Source: BOKV01 sp049289295 (lineage in GTDB: Bacteria > Pseudomonadota > Alphaproteobacteria > Rhizobiales > Rhizobiaceae). Taken from it: 64,000 bases of DNA. The notes under the pieces are model-generated. The model saw only the letters and a program-made list of their open reading frames with translations. It was not told where the DNA came from and made no database searches. The stretch spans positions 124,001 through 188,000 of the forward strand of contig JBATLL010000041.1 of the NCBI GenBank assembly GCA_049289295.1, written 5' to 3'. The position numbers were made by a program, and so were the translations under genes. Below, piece after piece: positions 1 through 8,015 of the stretch (position 1 is the stretch's first letter; each line of letters opens with the position of its first letter).

Positions 1-1
1 G

Positions 2-1777
2 ACCGTCTTTTCGGTCGTGCGCGCCATCGTCGATCTGTTCTTCAGTGAAGCAGACGCCAATATCGGCCTGTATGGGGCGTTTGGCTATGATCTGGCGTTC
101 CAGTTCGAAGACATTCAGCAGAAGCTCGAACGCCCGCAGGACCTGCGCGACCTGGTGCTTTATCTTCCCGATGAAATTCTGGTCGTTGACCACCATCAGG
201 CGGTCGCCTGGCATGATCGCTATGAATATAGCTGGAAAGGCCGCACGACGCAGGGCCTGCCGCGCGATACGGATGAGCAGCCCTTTCGCGCTGCTGAATC
301 GGCACCCAGGCGCGGCGACCACCAGCCGGGGGAATATGCGCGCCTCGTCGAACAGGCGAAGGAGAAGTTCAAGCGCGGCGATCTGTTCGAAGTCGTGCCA
401 GGGCAGACTTTCTTCGAGCCCTGCCTCACGGAGCCGTCAGCGATTTCGCGCAAGCTCAAGACCATCAACCCTTCGCCATACTCCTTCTTCATCAACCTCG
501 GGCACAATGAATTCCTCGTGGGTGCTTCACCGGAAATGTTCGTGCGCGTGGTTGGCCGGCGTATCGAAACCTGTCCGATATCGGGGACCATCAAGCGCGG
601 TCGCGATGCGATCGAAGATTCGGAACAGATCCTCAAGCTGCTCAATTCGAAGAAGGACGAGTCGGAACTGACCATGTGTTCTGACGTCGACCGCAACGAC
701 AAGAGCCGTGTGTGCGAGCCGGGCAGTGTGCGGGTTATCGGGCGTCGCCAGATCGAGATGTATTCACGCCTCATCCATACCGTAGACCATATCGAAGGGC
801 GTCTTCTGGAGGGCATGGACGCGTTTGACGGGTTCCTCAGTCACGCCTGGGCGGTGACGGTGACAGGGGCACCGAAATTGTGGGCGATGCGCTATATCGA
901 GGCGATGGAGAAGAGCCCGCGCGCCTGGTATGGCGGTGCAATCGGCATGGTCCATTTCAACGGGGACATGAACACCGGGCTGACATTGCGCACGGTGCGC
1001 CTAAATCAGGGTATCGCGGAAATTCGCGCCGGTGCGACCCTGCTGTTCGATTCCGATCCAATGGAGGAAGAGCACGAAACGGAGTTGAAGGCGTCAGCAA
1101 TGATCGCGGCTGTTCGCGAAGCTGGCAAGTCAAACGATGCGGGGCCAGTGCGTTCTGTTGCCAAGGTTGGCAAGGGCGTCAAAATATTGCTGGTCGACCA
1201 TGAAGACAGTTTCGTGCACACGCTGGCCAACTATTTCCGCCAGACGGGTGCAACGGTCACGACAGTGCGCACACCGATTGCCGACAGCGTGTTCGACGAG
1301 ACCGACCCCGATCTGGTTGTGCTGTCACCTGGACCTGGCAGCCCAAGCGACTTCAATTGCACGGACACGATCAGCAAGGCGCGAAACCGGAACCTGCCGG
1401 TTTTCGGTGTCTGCCTCGGCCTTCAGGCCCTGGTGGAAGCCTATGGCGGATCGCTTCGCCAACTGGCGGTTCCCATGCATGGCAAGCCATCGCGCATCAA
1501 GGTGCTCAAGCCAGGCCTTGTCTTTTCGGGCCTGGACCGGGAGATCACCGTTGGTCGCTATCACTCGATCTTTGCCGACCCGGTCAAGCTTCCCAAGGGT
1601 TTTGCCATCACGGCGCAAACCAATGACGGCGTGATCATGGGGATCGAACATTCAAGCGAGCTGGTGGCTGCGGTTCAGTTCCACCCCGAATCGATCATGT
1701 CGATGGGTGGGGAGGCCGGCATGCGGATGATTGAAAATGTCGTGGCGCATCTTTCAAAAGGGAAGAAGCGCGCCTGA
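2..1777 (+). CDS. trpE: Anthranilate synthase, fused TrpE-TrpG (5' end missing)
   Basis: This is the first committed enzyme of tryptophan synthesis; it converts chorismate and glutamine to anthranilate. The reading frame is open from base 2, so the gene starts before the window and about 590 residues are visible; fused enzymes of this type are usually about 720-730 residues. The chorismate-binding TrpE part fills the first two thirds (CPISGTIKRG, DRNDKSR, VTVTGAPK). The class I glutamine amidotransferase part starts near base 1183 (KILLVDHEDSF), with the nucleophile Cys in GVCLGLQ and the catalytic His in FHPES. A fusion of both subunits in one chain is typical of Rhizobiales and Azospirillum. 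Regulation by a trp leader is known in relatives, but that region lies outside the window. Confidence 0.95.
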   Translation, partial: TVFSVVRAIVDLFFSEADANIGLYGAFGYDLAFQFEDIQQKLERPQDLRDLVLYLPDEILVVDHHQAVAWHDRYEYSWKGRTTQGLPRDTDEQPFRAAESAPRRGDHQPGEYARLVEQAKEKFKRGDLFEVVPGQTFFEPCLTEPSAISRKLKTINPSPYSFFINLGHNEFLVGASPEMFVRVVGRRIETCPISGTIKRGRDAIEDSEQILKLLNSKKDESELTMCSDVDRNDKSRVCEPGSVRVIGRRQIEMYSRLIHTVDHIEGRLLEGMDAFDGFLSHAWAVTVTGAPKLWAMRYIEAMEKSPRAWYGGAIGMVHFNGDMNTGLTLRTVRLNQGIAEIRAGATLLFDSDPMEEEHETELKASAMIAAVREAGKSNDAGPVRSVAKVGKGVKILLVDHEDSFVHTLANYFRQTGATVTTVRTPIADSVFDETDPDLVVLSPGPGSPSDFNCTDTISKARNRNLPVFGVCLGLQALVEAYGGSLRQLAVPMHGKPSRIKVLKPGLVFSGLDREITVGRYHSIFADPVKLPKGFAITAQTNDGVIMGIEHSSELVAAVQFHPESIMSMGGEAGMRMIENVVAHLSKGKKRA

Positions 1778-1805
1778 CTGGTTCTCTCGCAGCGCCTTCG
1801 ATCTT

Positions 1806-2279
1806 TCAGCGTCTGGTGACGAAGCGGCGGAAAGCCTCGAGCGTTGCTTCGGAAACGTGGTGCTCGATGCCTTCAGCGTCGCGTCTTGCCGTTTCCTCGT
1901 CGACGCCTAGTGCCAGAAGGAAGTTCTCGACCAGGGCATGACGCTCGCGTGCAGCGTCGGCGAGGGTTTTGCCTGCTGCTGTGAGAAACACGCCGCGATA
2001 GGCCCTGCGGGTGACTAGCCCTTCCTCGGACAGGCGTTTGAGCATTCGTGCCACGGTCGGCTGTGCAACGCCAAGCCTGGCGGCAATGTCGACCTGCCTG
2101 GCCTCGCCCTGATCACGGATCAGATCGTCGATCAGTTCGACATAATCTTCGACAAGTTCGCCGCGCCTGGCTTCGCGGACATGGCGAAAGGCTTCCGCCT
2201 GGGCATCCACGTCGGGCAGTGGCTGGACACCGTCCGTGCCGAACTGGCCTGGCTTGCGATCCTCCACGGGCTCCTGCAC
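1806..2279 (-). CDS. mntR: Manganese-responsive regulator MntR (DtxR family)
   Basis: This is a cytoplasmic Mn(II)-sensing repressor of 157 residues. The winged-helix DNA-binding domain spans about residues 40-105 (ARLGVAQPTVARMLKRL), followed by the dimerisation domain (VENFLLALGV, then EGIEHHVSE). Likely metal ligands by analogy with MntR are D45 and E48 in DYVE and the E/H residues of EGIEHH. The length and the whole C-terminal half resemble E. coli MntR closely. The start is a GTG at 2279; no in-frame ATG lies upstream, and I see no well-spaced ribosome site. It diverges from sitABCD, with a TAGCATATGCTA palindrome between them, so autoregulation and control of the importer are inferred. 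The gene converges on trpE(G) with 28 bases between stops. Confidence 0.9.
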   Translation of the reverse strand: MQEPVEDRKPGQFGTDGVQPLPDVDAQAEAFRHVREARRGELVEDYVELIDDLIRDQGEARQVDIAARLGVAQPTVARMLKRLSEEGLVTRRAYRGVFLTAAGKTLADAARERHALVENFLLALGVDEETARRDAEGIEHHVSEATLEAFRRFVTRR

Positions 2280-2356
2280 TCCATGTTTCGGGTTTCTGGG
2301 CTGTGCAAGCCAAGGCTATAGCATCATCTGGACTTTTTAGTACAGATCATTAAATA

Positions 2357-2368
2357 TAGCATATGCTA
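2357..2368. promoter_or_regulatory. Probable MntR operator
   Basis: TAGCATATGCTA is a perfect 12-base palindrome between divergent mntR and sitA. The left flank extends it to TATAGCAT, and TATAGCAT occurs again at 2317-2324. The core resembles MntR boxes of proteobacteria, which carry an ATAGCA...TGCTAT type inverted repeat. It sits 31 bases before the sitA start, where a repressor would block transcription. Confidence 0.7.
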
Positions 2369-2398
2369 AGAACCGGATCGGGTGCTGGAGTAATCCCA

Positions 2399-3307
2399 AT
2401 GTCTGGCAGGAATTCGCCGGCAATCGTGTTTGCCATGCTTGTCGTGACGGTGGCGCTCATTGTTTTCAGCGCTTCGCCAGCCATGGCGGATCGGCTGAAG
2501 GTGGTGACAACCTTCACGGTGATCGCGGACATGGTGGCCAATGTTGGGGGTGAAGCGGTCGAGGTCGTATCCATCACGAGACCTGGTGCGGAAATCCACA
2601 ATTACCAGCCAACGCCGCGCGACATCCTCAAGGCGCAGGACGCGGATCTGGTGGTCTGGAATGGCCTGAACCTCGAACAATGGTTCGAGCGCTTCCTTGC
2701 CAATCTTCGTGACGTGCCTGCCGTCGTCATTTCCGATGGCGTGCCACCAATTGCGATTGGCGAAGGTCCCTATGACGGCAAGCCCAATCCGCATGCCTGG
2801 ATGTCGGCGCGGGCTGCAGCGATCTATGTCGAGAACATACGGGTGGCACTGACAAAGGCAGATTCCGCCAGTGGCGAAACCTTTGCAAGGAACGCCGCGC
2901 GTTACACCGAGGAAATCAGGGCTGCGTTCCAGCCACTTGTCGAAAGTGTTGCCGCGCTGCCCCAGGAGCGGCGCTGGCTCGCGACAAGTGAAGGGGCATT
3001 TTCCTATCTCGCGCGCGATGCCGGCCTCAGTGAACTCTATCTCTGGCCAATCAATGCGGACCAGCAGGGCACACCGCAACAGGTGCGCCGGGTGATCGAT
3101 GCCATTCGCGAACACAAGGTAACCGCCATTTTCAGCGAGAGCACCGTGTCGGCAAAGCCCGCCCAGCAGGTGGCGAGGGAAACCGGCATTGCCTATGGCG
3201 GTGTGCTGTATGTCGATTCGCTGTCGGAGCCGGATGGCCCGGTGCCAACCTATCTCGATCTGCTGCGTGTTACTGGTGAAACGATCGCGGAAGGACTTTC
3301 CCGGTGA
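2399..3307 (+). CDS. sitA: Manganese/zinc ABC transporter, periplasmic binding protein
   Basis: This is the solute-binding component (302 residues) of a cluster A-I metal importer, exported to the periplasm. A hydrophobic signal segment covers residues 8-28 with a likely cut after SPAMA. Expected metal ligands are visible: His in HNYQPTP, His in NPHAWM, the acidic residue in SEGAF or in FSEST, and Asp in YVDSLSE. I chose the ATG at 2399 because GGAG lies about nine bases upstream. An in-frame ATG at 2363 falls inside the operator palindrome and would put 12 non-signal-like residues in front. The stop overlaps the next gene (GTGA). Mn(II) is the likelier substrate because of the adjacent mntR; Zn(II) or Fe(II) cannot be excluded. 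Confidence 0.9.
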   Translation: MSGRNSPAIVFAMLVVTVALIVFSASPAMADRLKVVTTFTVIADMVANVGGEAVEVVSITRPGAEIHNYQPTPRDILKAQDADLVVWNGLNLEQWFERFLANLRDVPAVVISDGVPPIAIGEGPYDGKPNPHAWMSARAAAIYVENIRVALTKADSASGETFARNAARYTEEIRAAFQPLVESVAALPQERRWLATSEGAFSYLARDAGLSELYLWPINADQQGTPQQVRRVIDAIREHKVTAIFSESTVSAKPAQQVARETGIAYGGVLYVDSLSEPDGPVPTYLDLLRVTGETIAEGLSR

Positions 3308-4188
3308 ACGTGCACGAGGCAAGTCTGGTTGAACCGGGTCTCCATGTTCAGGGCGTGACCGTCACCTATCGCGATGGAACCACAGCGCTTGTCGACACCA
3401 GCTTTGATATCAGGCGAGGAAGCATTGCGGCCCTTGTCGGCATCAATGGCAGCGGGAAATCGACGCTCTTCAAGGCGATCATGGGGCTGGTGCCCCTTGC
3501 TGCGGGGTCTGTGTCGATCCTGGGTCTCGATGTCGCGACAGCCTTGCGGCAAAATCTCGTCGCCTATGTACCGCAGGCGGAGGACGTCGACTGGAATTTC
3601 CCGGTACTGGTCGAGGATGTCGTCATGATGGGCCGTTATGGCCACATGAACTTCATGCGCATCGCGAAGGCGAGGGATCGCCAACTGGTGGCCGAAGCGC
3701 TGCGGCGCGTCGGCATGGAACGTTTTCGAAAGCGCCAGATCGGCGAATTGTCCGGTGGGCAAAAGAAGCGGGTGTTCCTGGCAAGGGCGCTGGCGCAGGA
3801 AGGACAAGTCATCCTTCTCGATGAGCCCTTCACAGGTGTCGATGTAACGACGGAAGAGGAAATCACCGCACTTTTGAGAGAGTTGCGTGACGAAGGCAGA
3901 GTGATGCTGGTTTCGACGCACAATCTCGGGTCGGTGCCGGAATTTTGCGACCATGCCATCCTCATCAATCGGACTGTGCTGAAGGCTGGTCCTGTTGCGA
4001 AAGTTTTCACGCCGGACAATCTGCAACTCGCCTTTGGCGGTGTGCTTCGGCGCCACGTGCTTTCGGGAGCCGATCTGCACGAGGATGAAGATCGTCGGCA
4101 GGTTACCGTCCTGACCGACGATGAACGCCCGTTTGTCATCTATCACGACACGCCGCTTGAGGACTCGGAAGAGGCTGGCAAGAAATGA
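3304..4188 (+). CDS. sitB: Manganese ABC transporter, ATP-binding protein
   Basis: This is the cytoplasmic ATPase subunit (294 residues) of the metal importer. It has Walker A GINGSGKST near residue 47, the Q-loop region, the ABC signature LSGGQKKRVFLARAL, Walker B VILLDEPF, and the switch His in VSTHNLGS. The C-terminal tail after residue 240 is acidic and charged (HEDEDRR). It starts at a GTG that overlaps the sitA stop and ends with an ATGA overlap into sitC, so translation is probably coupled along the operon. Confidence 0.92.
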   Translation: MNVHEASLVEPGLHVQGVTVTYRDGTTALVDTSFDIRRGSIAALVGINGSGKSTLFKAIMGLVPLAAGSVSILGLDVATALRQNLVAYVPQAEDVDWNFPVLVEDVVMMGRYGHMNFMRIAKARDRQLVAEALRRVGMERFRKRQIGELSGGQKKRVFLARALAQEGQVILLDEPFTGVDVTTEEEITALLRELRDEGRVMLVSTHNLGSVPEFCDHAILINRTVLKAGPVAKVFTPDNLQLAFGGVLRRHVLSGADLHEDEDRRQVTVLTDDERPFVIYHDTPLEDSEEAGKK

Positions 4189-5048
4189 GCCTGCTGCTTG
4201 AGCCGTTCTCATACAGCTACATGGTCAATGCCATGTGGGTGTCGGCGTTGACTGGCGCGGTATGTGCGTTCCTGTCGGCCTATCTCATGCTCAAGGGCTG
4301 GTCCCTGATCGGTGACGCGCTTTCCCATGCCATCGTGCCCGGAGTTGCGGGAGCCTACATGCTGGGACTGCCATTTTCACTGGGTGCCTTTCTCGCAGGC
4401 GGGTTGGCGGCCGGGGCAATGCTGTTCGTGAACGCGCGAACCAAGCTGCGCGAGGATGCGATCATCGGAATCGTCTTCACCGGGTTTTTCGGACTGGGGC
4501 TGTTCATGATCTCGCTCTCGCCGGCATCCGTAAACCTGCAGACCATCATCCTGGGCAACGTGCTTGCCATCACGCCGGGCGACACGCTGCAACTGGCCAT
4601 CATCGGCGGGGTTTCGCTGCTGGTGCTTTCGCTGAAGTGGCGTGACTTGCTGGCCGTTTTCTTTGACGAGACACATGCGAGGACTGCCGGGCTCAATCCA
4701 GAAATCCTGAAATTCGTCTTCTTTGTCCTGCTGTCGGCATCGACGGTTGCGGCGCTGCAGACCGTAGGGGCCTTTCTTGTCGTGGCGATGGTGGTGACGC
4801 CGGGTGCGACCGCCTACCTGCTGAGCGACCGGTTCGGCCGGGTGATCCTCCTGTCGGTGGCTATCGGTGCGCTGACCAGCTTCATCGGGGCCTATGCAAG
4901 CTATTTCCTTGACGGTGCAACAGGCGGCATCATCGTCGTGCTGCAGACAAGCCTGTTCATCCTGGCCTTTCTGTTCGCACCGAAACACGGCCTCATCTTT
5001 TCGCGTCGGCGTCAGCGCCAGCGTTTGCGGATGGAAGCGGCGTCATGA
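4185..5048 (+). CDS. sitC: Manganese ABC transporter, permease (first)
   Basis: This is an inner-membrane permease of the ABC-3 family (287 residues) with about eight hydrophobic segments. The conserved region GWSLIGDALSHAIVPGVAGAY near residues 39-58 is typical of ZnuB/MntC/SitC permeases. The C-terminus is short and basic (SRRRQRQRLR). The start codon overlaps the sitB stop and the stop overlaps the sitD start (both ATGA). It is homologous to sitD, and the two probably form the heterodimeric channel. Confidence 0.9.
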   Translation: MSLLLEPFSYSYMVNAMWVSALTGAVCAFLSAYLMLKGWSLIGDALSHAIVPGVAGAYMLGLPFSLGAFLAGGLAAGAMLFVNARTKLREDAIIGIVFTGFFGLGLFMISLSPASVNLQTIILGNVLAITPGDTLQLAIIGGVSLLVLSLKWRDLLAVFFDETHARTAGLNPEILKFVFFVLLSASTVAALQTVGAFLVVAMVVTPGATAYLLSDRFGRVILLSVAIGALTSFIGAYASYFLDGATGGIIVVLQTSLFILAFLFAPKHGLIFSRRRQRQRLRMEAAS

Positions 5049-5902
5049 GTCTCCTTGCCGAACAGTTGGCGCTGCCGTTCCAGTTTCCCTTCATGGTGAA
5101 CGCGTTTGCCGTAACGCTGTGCATCGGCATTCCGATGGCCCTGATTTCGGCCTTCCTGGTTCTCAAGGGCTGGTCCTTGATGGGTGATGCGATTTCGCAT
5201 GCCGTGCTGCCCGGCATTGTGCTGGCCTACATGCTCAATCTGCCGCTCACGGTCGGTGCCTTTTGTGCCGGCATGGTCTGCGCGCTGGCGACAGGCTATC
5301 TCACCAGCAACAGCCGCATTAAGGAAGACACGGTGATGGGCGTGGTGTTTTCCGGCATGTTCGGCCTCGGGATCGTTCTCTATGTTTCCGTGCGCACCAA
5401 TGTGCATCTCGATCACATATTGTTCGGCGACATGCTGGGCATCACGCGGCGCGACATTGTGGATGCGTTGGTCATTTCCGCGATCCTGATGGGGTTCCTG
5501 TTCTTCAAGTGGCGCGACCTTCTGGCGTTCAGCTTCGACGGCCAGCATGCGCGTGCCATCGGCCTGCCGGTCACGTTCCTGCATTACGGGCTTCTGGCTG
5601 CAATTTCCCTTGCCGTTGTGGCTGCGCTCAAGGCGGTCGGCATCATCCTTTCGGTGGCACTGCTGGTCACGCCCGGGGCCACAGCATTCCTGCTTGTGAA
5701 CCGGTTTTCTCACATGCTGGTGGGTTCGGTTATGGTTGCCGCTGTCAGCATTCTTGGCGGCATCTATCTGTCCTTCTTCATCGACAGCGCTCCAGCACCA
5801 ACCATTGTCCTGCTGATGACGCTGACCTTCCTGGCAGCGCTCGCCAGAAGCCTGCTTCTTGCAGCTAAGCGCAGCCGCAAGACGATCGAGGAGCGGATTT
5901 GA
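5045..5902 (+). CDS. sitD: Manganese ABC transporter, permease (second)
   Basis: This is the second ABC-3 family inner-membrane permease of the importer (285 residues, about eight membrane segments). The same signature as in sitC is present as GWSLMGDAISHAVLPGIVLAY near residues 40-60. It ends the sitABCD operon; 46 bases later a leader-peptide frame for leuA begins, and I see no strong terminator between them. Two paralogous permeases match the SitCD layout rather than the single-permease ZnuB layout. Confidence 0.9.
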   Translation: MSLLAEQLALPFQFPFMVNAFAVTLCIGIPMALISAFLVLKGWSLMGDAISHAVLPGIVLAYMLNLPLTVGAFCAGMVCALATGYLTSNSRIKEDTVMGVVFSGMFGLGIVLYVSVRTNVHLDHILFGDMLGITRRDIVDALVISAILMGFLFFKWRDLLAFSFDGQHARAIGLPVTFLHYGLLAAISLAVVAALKAVGIILSVALLVTPGATAFLLVNRFSHMLVGSVMVAAVSILGGIYLSFFIDSAPAPTIVLLMTLTFLAALARSLLLAAKRSRKTIEERI

Positions 5903-5910
5903 CGAGACTC

Positions 5911-5937
5911 TTGCATTGCGCGAACAAGGGCTATACG
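5911..5937 (+). promoter_or_regulatory. Possible promoter for the leuA leader
   Basis: TTGCAT (5911-5916) and TATACG (5932-5937) resemble -35 and -10 elements, but the 15-base spacer is short. Transcription would then begin about at 5944-5946, essentially at the leader ATG. Leaderless attenuator peptides of that kind are known for trpL of Sinorhizobium. Judged by eye only. Confidence 0.3.
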
Positions 5938-5948
5938 AAAGAGGCATG

Positions 5949-6050
5949 ATGAGCCCGGCTATCCAGAAGCAAATATTCCTGCGTGACGCATCACCTGCGT
6001 TGCGGGGCCTTCTTCTTGGCCTTAGCTGCGGCCGTCGGGCCCGTTCATAG
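5949..6050 (+). CDS. Probable leucine leader peptide upstream of leuA
   Basis: This is a 33-codon frame starting at ATG 5949 (or at the adjacent ATG 5946) behind AAGAGG. Its codons at 6000-6023 read Leu-Arg-Gly-Leu-Leu-Leu-Gly-Leu, with four CTT and one TTG, so five of eight residues are leucine. The stop at 6048-6050 lies in the loop of a GC-rich hairpin and 129 bases before leuA. A leucine-rich short frame just ahead of the leucine synthesis gene is the classic attenuator arrangement: ribosomes stalled on Leu codons would free or block downstream structures. The function is inferred; an AT-tailed terminator is not clear. Confidence 0.55.
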   Translation: MSPAIQKQIFLRDASPALRGLLLGLSCGRRARS

Positions 6051-6065
6051 CGGGGCGCCCGGCGG
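6032..6065 (+). promoter_or_regulatory. Hairpin in the leuA leader (candidate attenuator element)
   Basis: CCGTCGGGC (6032-6040) pairs with GCCCGGCGG (6057-6065), with one G-T pair; three further pairs (6041-6043 with 6051-6053) can extend it. The stem begins nine bases after the last leucine codon of the leader peptide, where a stalled ribosome would interfere with it. Farther on, GGGGC (6052-6056) could instead pair with GCCCC (6089-6093), which is followed by CTTTT. The two folds are possible alternatives, but I could not compute energies. Confidence 0.4.
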
Positions 6066-6179
6066 TCGGATAGATCGCTTGCGGTCCAGCCCCCTTTTCC
6101 AGAATTCAAACATCAGATGCAATGAGCCCGATGCGCCGAAATGGCTTGCTGGCGGCACAACGAATGGAACCGACGTCTC

Positions 6180-7847
6180 ATGACCATGTCCAACGCTTCC
6201 ACAAAATACCAGGCATATCCATCGGTGGGCCTGACAGACCGAACCTGGCCTTCCAGGACGATTACCACACCGCCGATCTGGTGCTCGGTCGATCTTCGCG
6301 ATGGCAACCAGGCGTTGATCGATCCAATGGGGCAGGATCGCAAGGAACGCATGTTCAATCTGCTGCTCGACATGGGCTTCAAGGAAATCGAAATCGGTTT
6401 CCCGTCAGCATCACAGACCGACTTCGACTTTGCCCGCTGGTGCGTCGAGGAAGGCGGGGTACCGGAGGATGTTTCGCTGCAGGTGCTGGTGCAATGCAGG
6501 CCGGAACTGATCACCCGGACCTTCGAAGCGCTCAAGGGCGCGCATCGTCCGATCGTGCATTTCTACAATTCGACTTCCGAACTGCAGCGGCGCGTCGTGT
6601 TCGGCATGGACCGCGCAGGCATTCGCCAGATCGCGGTTGATGCAGCCAAGCTGATCAAGGACATGGCTGAAAAGGCGGGCGGAGGCTTTCGCTTCCAGTA
6701 TTCGCCCGAAAGCTTCACCGGGACGGAGCTCGAATTCGCGCTGGAGATTTCAAACGCGGTGGCCGAGGTGATCGATCCCAGCGAAAATGACAAGCTCATC
6801 CTGAACCTGCCGGCAACGGTCGAAATGTCGACACCCAACATCTATGCCGACCAGATCGAGTGGATGTGCCGAAATCTCGACAATCGCGATCGGCTGATCA
6901 TCTCATTGCATCCCCACAATGACCGGGGAACTGGTGTTGCTGCGACCGAACTCGGCCTGATGGCAGGTGCTGACCGGGTGGAAGGCACCTTGTTCGGCAA
7001 TGGCGAGCGCACTGGGAATGTCGATATCGTAAACTTGGCCCTGAACATGTTCACCCAGGGCGTCGATCCCAACCTCGACTGTTCGGATATCAACCGGATC
7101 AAGAAGGTCTATGAATATTCGAACCAGTTGCGCATTCCAGAACGTCACCCCTATGTCGGGGAATTGGTCTATACGGCGTTTTCCGGCTCGCACCAGGATG
7201 CAATCAACAAGGGCATGAAGGCAATCAGGAAAGCCAACAAGCCGCATTGGGAAGTGCCGTACCTGCCGATTGACCCGCAGGATGTGGGGCGTACCTACGA
7301 GGCGATCATCCGCATCAATTCCCAGTCCGGAAAAGGGGGGATCGCCTACATCCTCCAGGAGGATCACGGCCTCAATCTGCCACGCAATCTCCAGATCGAA
7401 TTCCGGGAAGTGATCCAGCGGATCACCGACAAGGAAGGCAAGGAATTGCCAGCTAGGCGCATCTATCAGGAATTCCTGCGGGAGTATGTCGAGCAGCCGC
7501 AGGGACGTTTCCGCTTTGTCGATCACACGACGATTTCGGATCCCGAAGTGAAGGGCAGGCGCATTCTGACGGCAGAAATCATGGATGCGGGAAAACCGGT
7601 CACGATAACCGGCAAAGGTACAGGCCCCATTGACGGTTTCGTGGATGCGCTGGCGCGTTACATGGATCGCAGCTTCAGTGTCGCCGACTATTCGGAACAT
7701 TCCCTGCAGCGCGGTTCTGACGCCAGCGCAATCTCGTACATGGAAATCGAGACCGATGGGCGCAAACTGTTCGGCGCTGGCATCAACAAGAATATCGTCA
7801 CCGCTTCGCTCGAGGCGATCATGTCGGCTGCCAATCGCCTGAGCTAG
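6180..7847 (+). CDS. leuA: 2-Isopropylmalate synthase
   Basis: This enzyme condenses acetyl-CoA with 2-oxoisovalerate, the first step of leucine synthesis. It has 555 residues, the length of the proteobacterial long form. The HMGL-like TIM barrel begins with the catalytic/metal motif SVDLRDGNQAL near residue 35, and HPHNDRGTG near residue 240 supplies metal-binding histidines. The C-terminal LeuA dimer domain (from about 430) is the usual site of leucine feedback inhibition. I chose ATG 6180 (MTMSNAS); ATG 6186 is equally possible, and the in-frame ATG at 6141 would add residues unlike the family. The leucine-rich leader upstream suggests attenuation. Confidence 0.93.
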   Translation: MTMSNASTKYQAYPSVGLTDRTWPSRTITTPPIWCSVDLRDGNQALIDPMGQDRKERMFNLLLDMGFKEIEIGFPSASQTDFDFARWCVEEGGVPEDVSLQVLVQCRPELITRTFEALKGAHRPIVHFYNSTSELQRRVVFGMDRAGIRQIAVDAAKLIKDMAEKAGGGFRFQYSPESFTGTELEFALEISNAVAEVIDPSENDKLILNLPATVEMSTPNIYADQIEWMCRNLDNRDRLIISLHPHNDRGTGVAATELGLMAGADRVEGTLFGNGERTGNVDIVNLALNMFTQGVDPNLDCSDINRIKKVYEYSNQLRIPERHPYVGELVYTAFSGSHQDAINKGMKAIRKANKPHWEVPYLPIDPQDVGRTYEAIIRINSQSGKGGIAYILQEDHGLNLPRNLQIEFREVIQRITDKEGKELPARRIYQEFLREYVEQPQGRFRFVDHTTISDPEVKGRRILTAEIMDAGKPVTITGKGTGPIDGFVDALARYMDRSFSVADYSEHSLQRGSDASAISYMEIETDGRKLFGAGINKNIVTASLEAIMSAANRLS

Positions 7848-7850
7848 GCC

Positions 7851-7890
7851 AGTCCTGCCCAGTCCTGCCCAGTCCGGCCCGGTCCTGCGC
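7851..7890. repeat. Four-copy 10-base tandem repeat after leuA
   Basis: AGTCCTGCCC occurs at 7851-7860 and 7861-7870, then AGTCCGGCCC at 7871-7880 and GGTCCTGCGC at 7881-7890. The array starts three bases after the leuA stop. The 10-base unit does not keep a reading frame, so it is unlikely to be coding. Its role is unknown; slippage-derived spacer DNA is a simple explanation. Confidence 0.85.
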
Positions 7891-8015
7891 CGGCCGTGCG
7901 ATCCCGTCGTGATTGTCTGGCACCCCTGTCCGTGCGATACTGTGGGGCAGGGGGAGCCGACCGTTTCGGCGACTGAAACACGAACGGTGCTGCGCAATGG
8001 GTGATTGCAACGGTT

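Noticed and set aside
2366..3322. A 318-codon minus-strand frame opposite sitA.
   Set aside because: It is antisense to a clear transporter gene and rich in Arg, His and Gly, the typical shadow of a GC-rich gene.
5983..6183. A 66-codon plus-strand frame before leuA whose start reads like a signal peptide (MTHHLRCGAFFLALAAAVG).
   Set aside because: It overlaps the leucine leader frame in another phase, has no ribosome site and continues into a non-protein-like tail across the leuA start region.
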